Below are positions 8,019 to 18,646 of a stretch of DNA of 64,000 nt, piece by piece. Position numbers and translations under genes: made by a program. Origin of the DNA: Pseudomonas sp. WJP1 (GTDB lineage: Bacteria; Pseudomonadota; Gammaproteobacteria; Pseudomonadales; Pseudomonadaceae); assembly GCF_028471945.1 (NCBI RefSeq), contig NZ_CP110128.1, forward strand, positions 6,103,001 to 6,167,000. The letters are read 5' to 3'. Under the pieces are notes generated by a model, which did not search any database, had not been told where the DNA came from, and saw only the letters and a program-made list of their open reading frames with translations. How positions within the stretch are numbered: the first letter of the stretch is position 1; each line of letters opens with the position of its first letter.

Positions 8019-10583
8019 TCAGACGAAGACGATTTCGTCGTTCTCCACCACGCCATGGGCCGTGTCGCCCGGCATGAATCGACCCGAGAGGATCAACTGC
8101 GCCAGCGGGTTCTCGATCCAGCGCTGGATCGCTCGTTTGAGCGGCCGTGCGCCGTACACCGGGTCGTAACCGACCGCGATCAGCTTGTCCATGGCCTCCG
8201 GGCTCAGTTCCAGCTTCAGTTCCCGTTCGGTCAGGCGACTGCGCAGGCGACCCAGCTGGATCTCGGTGATACCGGCGATCTGATCCCGCGCCAAAGGCTC
8301 GAAGATCACCACTTCATCGACCCGGTTGATGAACTCCGGCCGGAAGTGGCTGGAAATCGCATCCATCACCGCTGCGCGCTGTCCCTCACGGTCACCCACC
8401 AGCTCCTGGATCTGCACCGAGCCCAGGTTGGACGTCATGACAATCACGGTGTTCTTGAAGTCCACCGTGCGGCCATGGCTGTCGGTCAGGCGTCCGTCTT
8501 CCAGCACCTGGAGCAAAACGTTGAACACATCCGGGTGCGCCTTCTCGACTTCGTCCATGAGGATTACCGAGTAAGGCTTGCGACGCACCGCCTCGGTCAG
8601 GTAACCGCCCTCTTCATAGCCAACGTAGCCCGGTGGCGCGCCGATCAGGCGAGCCACGGAATGTTTCTCCATGAACTCGGACATGTCGATCCGCACCATC
8701 GCCTCTTCAGTATCGAAGAGGAATTCCGCCAGCGCCTTGCACAGCTCGGTTTTACCGACACCGGTCGGGCCGAGGAACATGAACGAGCCGCTCGGGCGAT
8801 TAGGGTCGGACAACCCGGCACGGGAGCGCCGTACCGCGTTGGAAACGGCCACCACCGCTTCATCCTGGCCGATCACACGCTGGTGCAACAGGCTTTCCAT
8901 CTTCATCAGTTTTTCGCGCTCGCCCTCGAGCATTTTCGACACGGGAATGCCGGTCCATTTCGACACGACTTCGGCGATTTCCTCTTCAGTCACCTTGCTG
9001 CGCAGCAACTGGTTTTCGGGCTTGCCATGTTGATCGACCATTTGCAGGCTGCGCTCCAGGTCCGGGATCACCCCGTACTGCAACTCGGCCATGCGGCTCA
9101 GGTCGCCTTTGCGGCGAGCGCTTTCCAGCTCCTGCCGAGACTGTTCGATCTTCTGCTGGATCTGCGCCGAACCCTGTACCTCGGCTTTTTCCGAGTTCCA
9201 GATTTCTTCGAGATCCGAGTACTCACGCTCCAGGCGAGCAATTTCTTCCTGGAGTTTTTCCAGACGCTTGATTGCTGCTTCGTCACTTTCTTTCTTCAGC
9301 GCCTGGGATTCCACCTTCAGCTGAATCAGGCGACGCTCCAGGCGATCCAGCACTTCCGGCTTGGAGTCGATCTCCATGCGGATGCGGCTGGCAGCCTCGT
9401 CGATCAGGTCGATGGCCTTGTCCGGCAATTGCCGGTCAGTGATATAGCGATGGCTGAGCTTGGCCGCCGCAATGATCGCGCCGTCGGTGATCGCCACCTT
9501 GTGGTGAACCTCGTAGCGCTCTTTCAGGCCACGCAGGATGGCGATGGTGTCTTCTTCGCTCGGCTCGTCCACCAGCACTTTCTGGAAGCGTCGCTCCAGG
9601 GCGGCGTCCTTCTCTATGTACTGGCGGTACTCATTGAGCGTGGTCGCACCGACACAATGCAGCTCACCACGGGCCAAGGCCGGCTTGAGCATATTGCCCG
9701 CATCCATCGAGCCCTCGCCTTTACCGGCGCCGACCATGGTGTGCAGTTCGTCGATGAACAGAATGATCTGCCCTTCCTGCTTCGACAGCTCATTGAGCAG
9801 GGCTTTGAGGCGCTCTTCGAACTCACCGCGATACTTGGCACCGGCAATCAATGCCCCCATGTCCAGGGACAGCAGGCGCTTGCCCTTGAGACCATCGGGC
9901 ACTTCGCCATTAATGATGCGCTGGGCCAGGCCTTCGGCGATGGCGGTTTTACCGACGCCAGGCTCACCGATCAGCACCGGGTTGTTCTTGGTGCGGCGTT
10001 GCAGCACCTGGATCGTGCGGCGAATTTCATCGTCACGGCCGATCACCGGATCGAGCTTGCCGTCTTCGGCACGCTTGGTCAGGTCGACGGTGTATTTGTC
10101 CAGGGCCTGGCGCGCTTCCTCGTGGTTAGGGTCATTGACTGCCTCACCACCGCGCAGGTTGTTGATTGCGTTTTCCAGGGCTTTCTTGCTCACGCCCTGG
10201 CCAAGCAACAGCTTGCCGAGCTTGCTGTTCTCGTCCATGGCGGCGAGCAGCACCAGCTCGCTGGAAATGAACTGGTCGCCCTTCTGCTGGGCCAGGCGAT
10301 CGGCCTGATTGAGCAGGCGCGCCAGATCCTGCGACATATTCACGTCGCCGGTCGGATTCTGGATTTTCGGCAGCTGGTCGAGCTCTTTGGTCAGCTCTTT
10401 ACGCAGGCTGTTGACGTCGAAGCCCACCTGCATCAGCAGGGGCTTGATCGAGCCGCCCTGTTGTTCGAGCAGGGCTTGCATCAAATGCGCCGGTTCAATG
10501 GCCGGATGATCGAGACCGACGGCCAGGGATTGGGCATCGGACAACGCTAACTGCAACTTGCTGGTTAAACGGTCTATACGCAT
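8019..10583 (-). CDS. clpB: ATP-dependent disaggregase ClpB
   Basis: An 854-residue hexameric Hsp100 chaperone, of normal length, that rescues aggregated proteins with DnaK. Two N-terminal Clp repeats (about 1-145) are followed by NBD1 with Walker [10 protein letters not shown] near 200 and Walker [11 protein letters not shown]. The long coiled-coil middle domain (about 410-530) distinguishes ClpB from ClpA/ClpC. NBD2 has Walker [10 protein letters not shown] near 600 and [27 protein letters not shown] precedes the ATG by eight bases. A heat-shock (sigma-32) promoter is expected for this gene, but I could not pick one with confidence upstream. It is the first of the minus-strand genes after pgeF. 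Confidence 0.97.
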   Translation of the reverse strand: MRIDRLTSKLQLALSDAQSLAVGLDHPAIEPAHLMQALLEQQGGSIKPLLMQVGFDVNSLRKELTKELDQLPKIQNPTGDVNMSQDLARLLNQADRLAQQKGDQFISSELVLLAAMDENSKLGKLLLGQGVSKKALENAINNLRGGEAVNDPNHEEARQALDKYTVDLTKRAEDGKLDPVIGRDDEIRRTIQVLQRRTKNNPVLIGEPGVGKTAIAEGLAQRIINGEVPDGLKGKRLLSLDMGALIAGAKYRGEFEERLKALLNELSKQEGQIILFIDELHTMVGAGKGEGSMDAGNMLKPALARGELHCVGATTLNEYRQYIEKDAALERRFQKVLVDEPSEEDTIAILRGLKERYEVHHKVAITDGAIIAAAKLSHRYITDRQLPDKAIDLIDEAASRIRMEIDSKPEVLDRLERRLIQLKVESQALKKESDEAAIKRLEKLQEEIARLEREYSDLEEIWNSEKAEVQGSAQIQQKIEQSRQELESARRKGDLSRMAELQYGVIPDLERSLQMVDQHGKPENQLLRSKVTEEEIAEVVSKWTGIPVSKMLEGEREKLMKMESLLHQRVIGQDEAVVAVSNAVRRSRAGLSDPNRPSGSFMFLGPTGVGKTELCKALAEFLFDTEEAMVRIDMSEFMEKHSVARLIGAPPGYVGYEEGGYLTEAVRRKPYSVILMDEVEKAHPDVFNVLLQVLEDGRLTDSHGRTVDFKNTVIVMTSNLGSVQIQELVGDREGQRAAVMDAISSHFRPEFINRVDEVVIFEPLARDQIAGITEIQLGRLRSRLTERELKLELSPEAMDKLIAVGYDPVYGARPLKRAIQRWIENPLAQLILSGRFMPGDTAHGVVENDEIVFV

Positions 10584-10720
10584 GGGTCACCTTCCTTTTG
10601 AGCAGGCCGGACCTATAAAACATCCTGAATGAAGAAACCTGCCAGATAACACAATAGATGCGGTCGATTCTGGGAGTTTCAAGCGTCGAGGCGTTGATGC
10701 AGGTCAGGCAAGTCTAGCCG

Positions 10721-10879
10721 GGTGCCCTGTCTCGCAAATACGTTCCTTTTTGACGAGTGGCTGTTGCTGTCAGGCAAGGCGCCGCGACGAGTCATAGCCC
10801 GCTATGGCGAGGAGCGGCAACGCAGCATGACGGCAACAGACGCCGTCAAAAAGGAACAGTATTTGTGAGACAGGGCACC
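10721..10879. mobile_element. 159-bp palindromic element, MITE-like, inserted at the 3' end of pgeF
   Basis: Both ends start GGTGCCCTGTCTC(A/G)CAAATAC and continue to GTTCCTTTTTGACG, giving terminal inverted repeats of about 35 bases. The interior also pairs: TGTTGCTGTCA with TGACGGCAACA, and the centre is CATAGCCCGCTATGG. The whole element is thus one imperfect hairpin. It holds no gene. It overlaps the end of the pgeF reading frame. Removing it joins CTTCA to CGGCTAG and restores an in-frame stop two codons later, which is good evidence for insertion. No clear target duplication is visible and I cannot name the family. Confidence 0.7.
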
Positions 10880-11594
10880 TGAAGCCAGATCAGGGAGGCA
10901 AAGCGGCCAGTGCGCGACGCACGGCGATAGGAGAAGAAGCGCGGATCGGTCACGGTACAGAAACCGCCACCGTAGACAGCCGTTACACCGCGTGCTGCCA
11001 GACGCAGGCGCGCCAGCGTATAGATGTCGGCCATGAACTTGCCGGCGTTTTGACTTGGCACGAATGCCTGGGCGGCTTCGGGCAGTTGCTCGACGAAGGT
11101 TTCGCGCACTTCCGGGCCGACTTCAAACGCTTGCGGGCCGATGGCGGGGCCGAGCCAGACCAATACGTCGGCAGGTGGCACGGCCAGGCTGTCGAGGGTG
11201 GCTTCCAGCACACCCGCCGCCAACCCGCGCCAACCGGCATGGGCCGCTGCAACGCGGGTACCGGCACGGTCGCAAAACAATGCCGGCAGGCAATCGGCGG
11301 TCATCGCCGCGCAGGCAATACCGGGCGTTGCTGTCCAACTGGCGTCGGCAGTCACCACCCGGCTCGGGTCGGCATCCGCCACGACGATGCCGTGGACCTG
11401 CTGCAGCCAGGCCGGTTGAATCGAGAAGTATTCGGTCAAGCGACGGCGGTTTTCGGCGACAGCTTCGGGGCTGTCGTCGACGTGATCGCCAAGATTGAGG
11501 CTGTCGAACGGCGCCAGACTGACGCCGCCCGCACGGGTGGTCACACAGGCTTTGACCCCGGCCGGCGCGGGCCAGTCAGGAATCAGCCAGTCAC

Positions 11595-11598
<4 letters not shown>
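10846..11598 (-). CDS. pgeF: PgeF/YfiH family purine nucleoside phosphorylase (laccase-fold), C-terminus altered
   Basis: A 250-residue protein of the YfiH/LACC1 family. These zinc proteins are described as purine nucleoside phosphorylases, and E. coli PgeF limits mis-incorporation in peptidoglycan precursors. The metal ligands are visible in QQVHG, MTADCLPAL and AAAHAGWRGLA. The start ATG overlaps the rluD stop (ATGA), a conserved pairing. The normal end is near RFASLIWLQ; the last ten residues VPCLTNTVPF and the TGA come from the inserted palindromic element at 10721-10879. The core is intact, so the protein is probably active. Confidence 0.88.
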
Positions 11599-12557
<959 letters not shown>

Positions 12558-12708
12558 GCTCGGACTGGGCGTCGGCACAGCCTTTGGTTTCGGCTGCGCG
12601 CTTGTGGTTAAATACGGCGTCTTTTGCCCCGAGGCTATTCAACGGGGCGCTCATCATAACAGGACGGCCTCGCCCAAGACAGCGGCCGTCATAGGGACGC
12701 AAGCCGCC

Positions 12709-13731
12709 ATGCAAGTGAAACACCTGCTGCTGATCGCCATCCTCGCATTGACCGCTGCTTGCTCATCGAAGGAAGTCGTAGACGAAAACCTGAGCGAAGT
12801 CGAGTTGTACCAACAGGCTCAAGCCGATCTGGACAATAATAGCTACACCAGCGCCACTGCCAAGCTGAAGGCTCTGGAATCGCGCTATCCGTTCGGCCGT
12901 TATGCCGATCAGGCTCAGTTGGAGCTGATCTACGCCAACTACAAGAACGCCGAACCGGAAGCTGCCAAGGCGGCTGCCGAGCGCTTCATTCGCTTGCACC
13001 CACAGCACCCGAACGTCGATTACGCCTACTACCTCAAGGGCCTGACTTCTTTCGACCAGGACGTTGGCCTGCTCTCGCGTTTCCTGCCGCTGGACATGAC
13101 CAAGCGTGACCCGGGCGCCGCGCGCGACTCCTACAACGAGTTCGCCCAGCTGACCAGCCGCTTCCCCAACAGCCGGTACTCGCCGGATGCCAAGCAGCGC
13201 ATGATCTACCTGCGCAACCTGCTCGCAGCCTACGAAATCCACGTGGCCGACTACTACCTGACCCGCCAGGCCTACGTGGCCGCCGCGAACCGTGGTCGTT
13301 ACGTGGTGGAAAACTTCCAGGAAACCCCTGCGGTCGGCGACGGCCTGGCAGTGATGACCGAGGCCTACCAGCGCCTGCACCTGGACGACCTGGCAGCCAC
13401 CAGCCTCGAAACCCTGAAGCTCAACTACCCGAACCACCCAAGCCTGGTGGACGGTCAGTTCGTGCCATCGGTTGCCGAAGCCGACAACCGTTCGTGGCTG
13501 AGCAAGGCCACCCTGGGCCTGATCGAATCCCGTCCGCCGCTGCCACCGGGAGAAACCCGCGCCAACCAGGACGTGCAGAAGCAATTCCAGGACGCCAAGG
13601 ACGCGATTCCCAACGAGCTCAAGCCTAAAGACAGCAACGGCGATGTGATCGAGGAAGAGGAACACGAAGCGGAAGGCAACAATGAAGACCGTTCGTGGTT
13701 CAGCTACATGACCTTCGGCGTATTCGACTGA
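12709..13731 (+). CDS. bamD: outer membrane assembly lipoprotein BamD
   Basis: A 340-residue lipoprotein of the BAM complex, which folds beta-barrel proteins into the outer membrane. The signal peptide ends with a lipobox (TAAC, Cys18). TPR-like repeats follow (residues 30-250), including [35 protein letters not shown] and [12 protein letters not shown]. The C-terminal tail (250-340), with an acidic EEEEHEAEG stretch, is longer than in E. coli but usual for Pseudomonas. It is transcribed divergently from rluD, and an intrinsic terminator follows 18 bases after the stop. Confidence 0.95.
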   Translation: MQVKHLLLIAILALTAACSSKEVVDENLSEVELYQQAQADLDNNSYTSATAKLKALESRYPFGRYADQAQLELIYANYKNAEPEAAKAAAERFIRLHPQHPNVDYAYYLKGLTSFDQDVGLLSRFLPLDMTKRDPGAARDSYNEFAQLTSRFPNSRYSPDAKQRMIYLRNLLAAYEIHVADYYLTRQAYVAAANRGRYVVENFQETPAVGDGLAVMTEAYQRLHLDDLAATSLETLKLNYPNHPSLVDGQFVPSVAEADNRSWLSKATLGLIESRPPLPPGETRANQDVQKQFQDAKDAIPNELKPKDSNGDVIEEEEHEAEGNNEDRSWFSYMTFGVFD

Positions 13732-13748
13732 TACGACCGGCGGCATAG

Positions 13749-13777
13749 AAAGGGAGACTCTCGAGTCTCCCTTTTTT
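13749..13777 (+). terminator. intrinsic terminator after bamD
   Basis: The perfect palindrome AAGGGAGACTCTCGAGTCTCCCTT is followed by a T run and ATT, just after the bamD stop. Confidence 0.88.
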
Positions 13778-13867
13778 ATTGCGCCATTTTTATGCGGCGC
13801 GAATACGCTGTGCGGCCGTCATGTCCTTGGCTAAACTGGCGATTCATCCGCCATAAAGCAGCTCATC

Positions 13868-14101
13868 ATGCTTCGTTTATTATTCTGGATCGCAGTGATT
13901 GCCGCCGCTGTGTGGTTCTGGCGCAAGTTCAAGGGCCAGGCTTCGGCACCCAAGTCTTCCCCCGAACTGGAAGCGGCGCCCATGGTGCGCTGCGCCCATT
14001 GCGGCGTGCACCTGCCCCGCGACCGCGCCCTGAGACTTCAACAACAGTGGTATTGCAGCCAGGCTCACCTTGAGCAAGGCCCCGGCAAAAGTGATCGCTG
14101 A
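13868..14101 (+). CDS. PP0621 family small membrane-anchored zinc-ribbon-like protein
   Basis: A 77-residue protein with an N-terminal membrane segment (residues 3-18, LLFWIAVIAAAVWFW). A short CXXC-type module, CAHCGVHLPRDRAL, is followed by WYCSQAHL, so three cysteines and two histidines could bind a metal. This fits the PP0621 family found just upstream of pilS in pseudomonads; its function is not known. Its last 11-32 bases overlap the start of pilS, depending on which pilS start is used, so the two are probably co-transcribed. Confidence 0.8.
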   Translation: MLRLLFWIAVIAAAVWFWRKFKGQASAPKSSPELEAAPMVRCAHCGVHLPRDRALRLQQQWYCSQAHLEQGPGKSDR

Positions 14102-15677
14102 GACGTCCAGTCCCGGCGACAAACAGGCCCAGCGACTGCTGCGTCTCTATCACCTCTACCGCTTAAGCATCGGCCTCATTCTGGTGCTGCTGATTTCCAG
14201 CGACATGGACAACCGGTTGCTGTCGTCCGCCAACGCCGACCTGCTGCGCGGCGGCAGCTGGTTGTATCTGGTGCTGAACATCCTGCTGGTGGTCTTCTTC
14301 GGGAACACCCGCCGCCCCGCGCTGCTGTTCAGCCTGGCACTGGTCGACGTCCTGCTGCTTTGCGGGTTGTTCTACGCCGGCGGCGGTGTGGCCAGCGCCA
14401 TTGGCAACTTGCTGATCGTCTCGGTGGCCATCAGCAATACCTTGTTGCGAAAAAGCATCGGCCTGCTGATTGCCGCCATCAGCGCCCTTGGCATCCTGGG
14501 TTCGAGCTTCCTGCTGAATGTCAGCCATCAGGCCAGTCCCAACGATTATTTGCAGGTCGGTACCCTTGGCGTCCTGTATTTTGCCGCCGCGCTGCTGGTG
14601 CAAGGCCTGACCCGACGACTGGAAGTCAGCGAAACCCTGGCCGAACAAAAGGCCAGCCAGGTCGTCGGCCTGGAAGCCCTCAATGCACTGATACTGCAAC
14701 GCATGCGCACAGGCATCCTGGTGCTTGACGACCAATGGCGCGTGCAACTGGCCAATCACAGCGCCATGACCCTGCTGGGCTGCGAGCACCTCGAAGGCCG
14801 GCGGATCAACGAACAGGCCCCTTCCCTGGTCGAGCGCCTGCAACTGTGGATCAACAACCCGACGCTGCGCCCACAAAGCCTGAAGATCGCCCGCAGTGGC
14901 CTTGAACTACAGCCAAGCTTCATTGCTCTGTTTCCCGGCCCGCATCACCAGACCTTGGTCTTTCTCGAAGACCTCGCACAGATCACTCAACAGGCCCAGC
15001 AACTGAAGCTCGCCGCCTTGGGTCGCCTGACCGCCGGGATCGCCCATGAAATCCGCAATCCGCTGGGCGCCATCAGTCACGCCGCGCAGCTGTTGCGAGA
15101 ATCGGAGGAACTGAATGCCGCGGATCGACGTCTGACGCAGATTATTCAAGACCACTCTCAGCGCATGAATCGGGTTATCGAAAACGTCCTGCAACTGTCC
15201 CGCCGCCAGCCAACCACGGCCCAACGACTCGATCTGAGGCCCTGGCTGGAACAGTTCGTGACGGCAACCCGCGAACAGGCGAACGAGCAGCAGAAGATCC
15301 ACCTACGCGTTGCTCCCGGTGATTTCAGGACCTTGATGGACCCGAACCAGCTAGAGCAGATTCTCGACAATCTGATTCGCAATGCATGGCGCCATAGCGC
15401 CCTGAACCACGACCAGGCGCAGGTCTGGCTTGAGTTGTTCACCGATCCGGACAGCCAGCTGCCTGTCCTGGAAATCATCGACGACGGCCCTGGCGTGGCC
15501 CCGGAGCATCAAGCGCAATTGTTCGAGCCCTTCTTCACTACCAGCCACCAGGGCACTGGGCTGGGGCTTTACCTGTCCCGCGAGCTGTGCGAAAGCAACC
15601 AGGCCCGCCTGGACTTCAAGCCACGCCAAGGCGGCTGCTTTCGCATCACCTTTGCCCACGGACGCAAACAAGGTTGA
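14091..15677 (+). CDS. pilS: sensor histidine kinase PilS (type IV pilus regulation)
   Basis: A membrane kinase that senses pilin in the inner membrane and phosphorylates PilR. Six hydrophobic segments fill residues 20-185. A PAS-like linker follows (about 205-300), then HisKA with IAHEIRNPLGAISHAAQLL (His about residue 319), and HATPase with N, G1 (DDGPGV) and G2 (GTGLGLYLS) boxes. The start is uncertain: the GTG at 14091 has AAGG 11 bases ahead, while an in-frame TTG at 14070 has AGG at seven; either overlaps the preceding gene. The stop is two bases before pilR. Confidence 0.92.
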   Translation: MIAETSSPGDKQAQRLLRLYHLYRLSIGLILVLLISSDMDNRLLSSANADLLRGGSWLYLVLNILLVVFFGNTRRPALLFSLALVDVLLLCGLFYAGGGVASAIGNLLIVSVAISNTLLRKSIGLLIAAISALGILGSSFLLNVSHQASPNDYLQVGTLGVLYFAAALLVQGLTRRLEVSETLAEQKASQVVGLEALNALILQRMRTGILVLDDQWRVQLANHSAMTLLGCEHLEGRRINEQAPSLVERLQLWINNPTLRPQSLKIARSGLELQPSFIALFPGPHHQTLVFLEDLAQITQQAQQLKLAALGRLTAGIAHEIRNPLGAISHAAQLLRESEELNAADRRLTQIIQDHSQRMNRVIENVLQLSRRQPTTAQRLDLRPWLEQFVTATREQANEQQKIHLRVAPGDFRTLMDPNQLEQILDNLIRNAWRHSALNHDQAQVWLELFTDPDSQLPVLEIIDDGPGVAPEHQAQLFEPFFTTSHQGTGLGLYLSRELCESNQARLDFKPRQGGCFRITFAHGRKQG

Positions 15678-15679
15678 AC

Positions 15680-17011
15680 ATGAGCCCACGGCAAAAAGTC
15701 CTGATCGTCGACGACGAACCGGACATCCGCGAACTCCTGGAAATCACCCTGGGTCGAATGAAACTCGACACCTACAGCGCCCGTAACGTTGGCGAGGCCC
15801 TGACCCTGCTCCAACGCGAGACGTTCGACCTGTGCCTGACCGACATGCGCTTGCCGGACGGCAGCGGCCTCGAGCTGGTGCAACACATCCAGCAACGCTA
15901 CCCACAAGTCCCGGTGGCCATGATCACCGCCTATGGCAACCTCGACACGGCGATCCAAGCGCTGAAGGCCGGTGCGTTCGATTTCCTGACCAAACCGGTG
16001 GACCTTACCCGCCTGCGGGAACTGGTGACCAGTGCCTTGCTGCTGCCCGCCCCTGGCACCGCCATCGATCGCCGCTTGCTGGGCGACTCGCCGCCCATGC
16101 GCGATCTGCGCAAGCAGATCGACAAACTGGCCCGCAGCCAGGCACCGGTGTACATCAGTGGTGAGTCCGGCAGTGGCAAGGAACTGGTCGCCCGCCTGAT
16201 TCATGAGCGAGGACCACGGGCCAACCAGCCCTTTGTGCCAGTCAATTGCGGCGCGATTCCGACGGAGCTGATGGAAAGCGAGTTTTTCGGCCATCGAAAA
16301 GGCAGCTTCAGCGGCGCCATCGAGGACAAACCCGGGTTGTTCCAGGCGGCCCACGGCGGCACCCTGTTTCTCGACGAAGTGGCAGACCTGCCCCTGCCCA
16401 TGCAAGTCAAACTGCTGCGGGCGATTCAGGAGAAAGCTGTACGCAGCGTCGGTGGGCAACAGGAGAAGTTGGTCGATGTGCGCATACTGTGCGCCACCCA
16501 CAAAGACCTTGGCGCTGAAGTCGCTGCCGAACGTTTTCGCCAGGATCTGTATTACCGCCTGAACGTGATCGAGCTACGGGTTCCACCTTTACGTGAACGC
16601 CGTGAAGACATCGAACCGCTGGCCAGCCACGTGCTCAAGCGCCTGGCTGCAGACACTGGACAGCCCGCGGCAAAGCTCCACCCCAATGCCCTCGACGCCC
16701 TGAAAAGCTACCGTTTCCCGGGCAATGTGCGGGAGCTGGAGAACATGCTCGAACGGGCGCACACCTTATGTGAAAACAAGCTGATCGAGGCCAGCGACCT
16801 GCGCCTGGCCGAGGGTAACTGTGCCGCCGAAGTGGGCGTGCCGGACCTCACGCAGATCGATAACCTGGAGGCGTACCTGGAAAACGTTGAACGCCAGCTG
16901 CTGCTCCAGGCGCTGGAGGAGACCCGCTGGAACCGCACGGCGGCGGCTCAGCGGTTGAATCTGTCGTTTAGGTCGATGCGCTACAGGCTGAAGAAACTCG
17001 GTCTGGATTGA
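15680..17011 (+). CDS. pilR: sigma-54 response regulator PilR
   Basis: A 443-residue NtrC-type activator that, with RpoN, turns on pilin (pilA) transcription. The receiver domain (5-120) has the phospho-acceptor Asp55 in CLTDMRLPDG and Lys105. The AAA+ domain has Walker A GESGSGKE (161-168) and Walker B GGTLFLDEVADLP. The Fis-type helix-turn-helix is at the end (WNRTAAAQRLNLSFRSMRYRLKKLGL). The sigma-54 contact loop reads GSFSGA (208-213) rather than GAFTGA, so the usual threonine is a serine. pilA is not in this window. Confidence 0.94.
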   Translation: MSPRQKVLIVDDEPDIRELLEITLGRMKLDTYSARNVGEALTLLQRETFDLCLTDMRLPDGSGLELVQHIQQRYPQVPVAMITAYGNLDTAIQALKAGAFDFLTKPVDLTRLRELVTSALLLPAPGTAIDRRLLGDSPPMRDLRKQIDKLARSQAPVYISGESGSGKELVARLIHERGPRANQPFVPVNCGAIPTELMESEFFGHRKGSFSGAIEDKPGLFQAAHGGTLFLDEVADLPLPMQVKLLRAIQEKAVRSVGGQQEKLVDVRILCATHKDLGAEVAAERFRQDLYYRLNVIELRVPPLRERREDIEPLASHVLKRLAADTGQPAAKLHPNALDALKSYRFPGNVRELENMLERAHTLCENKLIEASDLRLAEGNCAAEVGVPDLTQIDNLEAYLENVERQLLLQALEETRWNRTAAAQRLNLSFRSMRYRLKKLGLD

Positions 17012-17016
17012 GGGCC

Positions 17017-17046
17017 CCTTCGCGGGCAAGCCTCGCTCCTACAGAG
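17017..17046. repeat. single REP unit after pilR
   Basis: One copy of CTTCGCGGGCAAGCCTCGCTCCTACAGA, the same unit that forms the inverted pairs at 31389, 37436 and 55644, but without a partner arm. It sits between the convergent pilR and thiO genes. Confidence 0.75.
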
Positions 17047-17074
17047 TTTGCGTCGACTCAAATATGCGGAGCGA

Positions 17075-18175
17075 CTAAATCCGCCCTGCCGGCGCATACG
17101 GTGCCGGATCAATGATCGGCACCCTGCCCAGCATCACATCGGCAAACAACTGACACGACGCCGGCGCCAGTACCAACCCGTTGCGGTAATGCCCGCAATT
17201 GAGCCATAGACCGTCAAACCCCGGCACCCGGCCAATGTAGGGAATGCCCTCCGGCGAGCCTGGCCGCAACCCGGCCCAATGCCCGACCACCTCGGCGTCG
17301 GCCAACGCCGGAATCAACTCCACGGCCGAAGCCTTGAGGCTTTCGAGGGCCGATTCGGTCGGCGTCTTGTCGTAGCCTTCATGCTCCAGGGTGCTGCCGA
17401 TCAGGATGTGCCCATCGCGCCGCGGTATCGCATAACGCCCTTTGGCCAGCACCATGCTCGGCAGGAAATCCGCCGCGCACTTGTAGAGGATCATCTGCCC
17501 TTTCACCGGCTCTACCGGCAACTCAAGGCCCAGGGTCCTGAGTAAATCGCCGCTCCAGGCGCCAGCGGTCAGAACCACTTGATCGCCATGGATCGCGCCT
17601 GTGGAGGTCTGCACACCGACTACTTTTTCGTCTTGCCGAATAAACCCGCTGACTTCGCATTGCTCATGAATCGTCACGTTCCCCAGCGCCTGCAATGCCG
17701 CCTTGAGCGATTTCACCAGCCGCGGGTTACGCACGTTGGCTACGTCAGCCATGTAGATCGCTCGGGAAAAACCGCCACCGAGCACCGGCACCGCATCGTG
17801 GGCCGCGGAGATATCCACAGCCCGCAGCGGTCGGCCCTCGCGCGCGGCCCAGGCCAGCGCCTCGGCTTCATCGTCCAGGTCCAGCCAGTACAGGCCCGTG
17901 GTATGCACCTCGGGATCGATCCCGGTATCAGCGAACAAACGCTCGCCCAGCTGTGGATAAAAATCCTGGGACCAATGCGCCAGCGCGGTCACCGCTGGGC
18001 TATAGCGCCATGGATAGAGCGGGGAAACGATGCCGCCGCCCGCCCAAGACGACTCCTGGCCGACGTTCGATCGATCCAGCAGCACCACACTCTGCACCTG
18101 GGACGCGAGATTGAATGCCGTCAGCAGGCCGATTACCCCACCACCGACGATCACCACTTGCTGTTGCCTGGTCAT
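17075..18175 (-). CDS. thiO: glycine oxidase ThiO (FAD-dependent)
   Basis: A 366-residue FAD amine oxidase of the DAO family that makes dehydroglycine/iminoacetate for the thiazole part of thiamine. The dinucleotide-binding motif VVIVGGGVIGLLTAFNL is at 7-23. VLLDRSNVGQESSWAGGGIVSPLYPW follows, and the C-terminal GHYRNGLVLAPAS near residue 330 is typical of ThiO. The ATG at 18173-18175 is preferred over an upstream TTG. It is an odd neighbour between pilR and the minor pilin operon, but as I recall the same insertion is seen in P. aeruginosa. Confidence 0.9.
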   Translation of the reverse strand: MTRQQQVVIVGGGVIGLLTAFNLASQVQSVVLLDRSNVGQESSWAGGGIVSPLYPWRYSPAVTALAHWSQDFYPQLGERLFADTGIDPEVHTTGLYWLDLDDEAEALAWAAREGRPLRAVDISAAHDAVPVLGGGFSRAIYMADVANVRNPRLVKSLKAALQALGNVTIHEQCEVSGFIRQDEKVVGVQTSTGAIHGDQVVLTAGAWSGDLLRTLGLELPVEPVKGQMILYKCAADFLPSMVLAKGRYAIPRRDGHILIGSTLEHEGYDKTPTESALESLKASAVELIPALADAEVVGHWAGLRPGSPEGIPYIGRVPGFDGLWLNCGHYRNGLVLAPASCQLFADVMLGRVPIIDPAPYAPAGRI

Positions 18176-18230
18176 GTTCAGATCCAACCGTTAAATAGAC
18201 AGAGGCGCAAAGGACGCCCGAAAAGGAAAC

Positions 18231-18632
18231 TCAGCGACCCCAGCAATCCTTGGTGGTCAGGCCGGCCGTAGCATTGACCATGCTTCTGACACCGGTGTTG
18301 GTAAGGGTGAAATCACCACACTTGTCAGTAGCCATGGCGGTACCGCTCTTGCGTGTTGCCGTCAGCAGGAACGTCTGGTCGGTCAGGGTCGGCGTGATGC
18401 TGTAGTAGTCGTTGCCGGCGCTCAGGCCAGTAGCGTTGGTGTAGACGCTGGACTTCGAATAGTGGCGCTCGAGGATCTGCGCCTGCTCGGAGAGCAGGCC
18501 CGCCACTTCGGTGCGGCGCCCCTTATTGAGATATTCGGTGAAGCTCGGCGCAGCGATGGTCATGACAATCCCGATGATCGCAATCACGATCATGATTTCG
18601 ATCAGGGTAAAACCGCGGTTGGATCTGTGCAT
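18231..18632 (-). CDS. pilE: type IV minor pilin PilE
   Basis: A 133-residue prepilin with leader MHRSNRG and the PilD cleavage/N-methylation site G/FTLIE. The hydrophobic alpha-1 helix IMIVIAIIGIVMTIAAPSF follows. The globular part has two cysteines (CGDF and DCWGR), which form the C-terminal disulfide loop typical of pilins. It is the last gene of the operon fimU-pilV-pilW-pilX-pilY1-pilE, 14 bases after pilY1. Minor pilins prime pilus assembly together with PilY1. Confidence 0.92.
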   Translation of the reverse strand: MHRSNRGFTLIEIMIVIAIIGIVMTIAAPSFTEYLNKGRRTEVAGLLSEQAQILERHYSKSSVYTNATGLSAGNDYYSITPTLTDQTFLLTATRKSGTAMATDKCGDFTLTNTGVRSMVNATAGLTTKDCWGR

Positions 18633-18646
18633 GCCTCAACTCTCGC

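Noticed and set aside
8055..10550. An 831-codon open frame on plus opposite clpB.
   Set aside because: A shadow of clpB: composition is rich in His, Gln and Arg without any domain, and there is no ribosome site.
10584..10680. A sigma-32 heat-shock promoter for clpB.
   Set aside because: Expected from biology, but no CTTGAA / CCCCAT pair with proper spacing could be seen.
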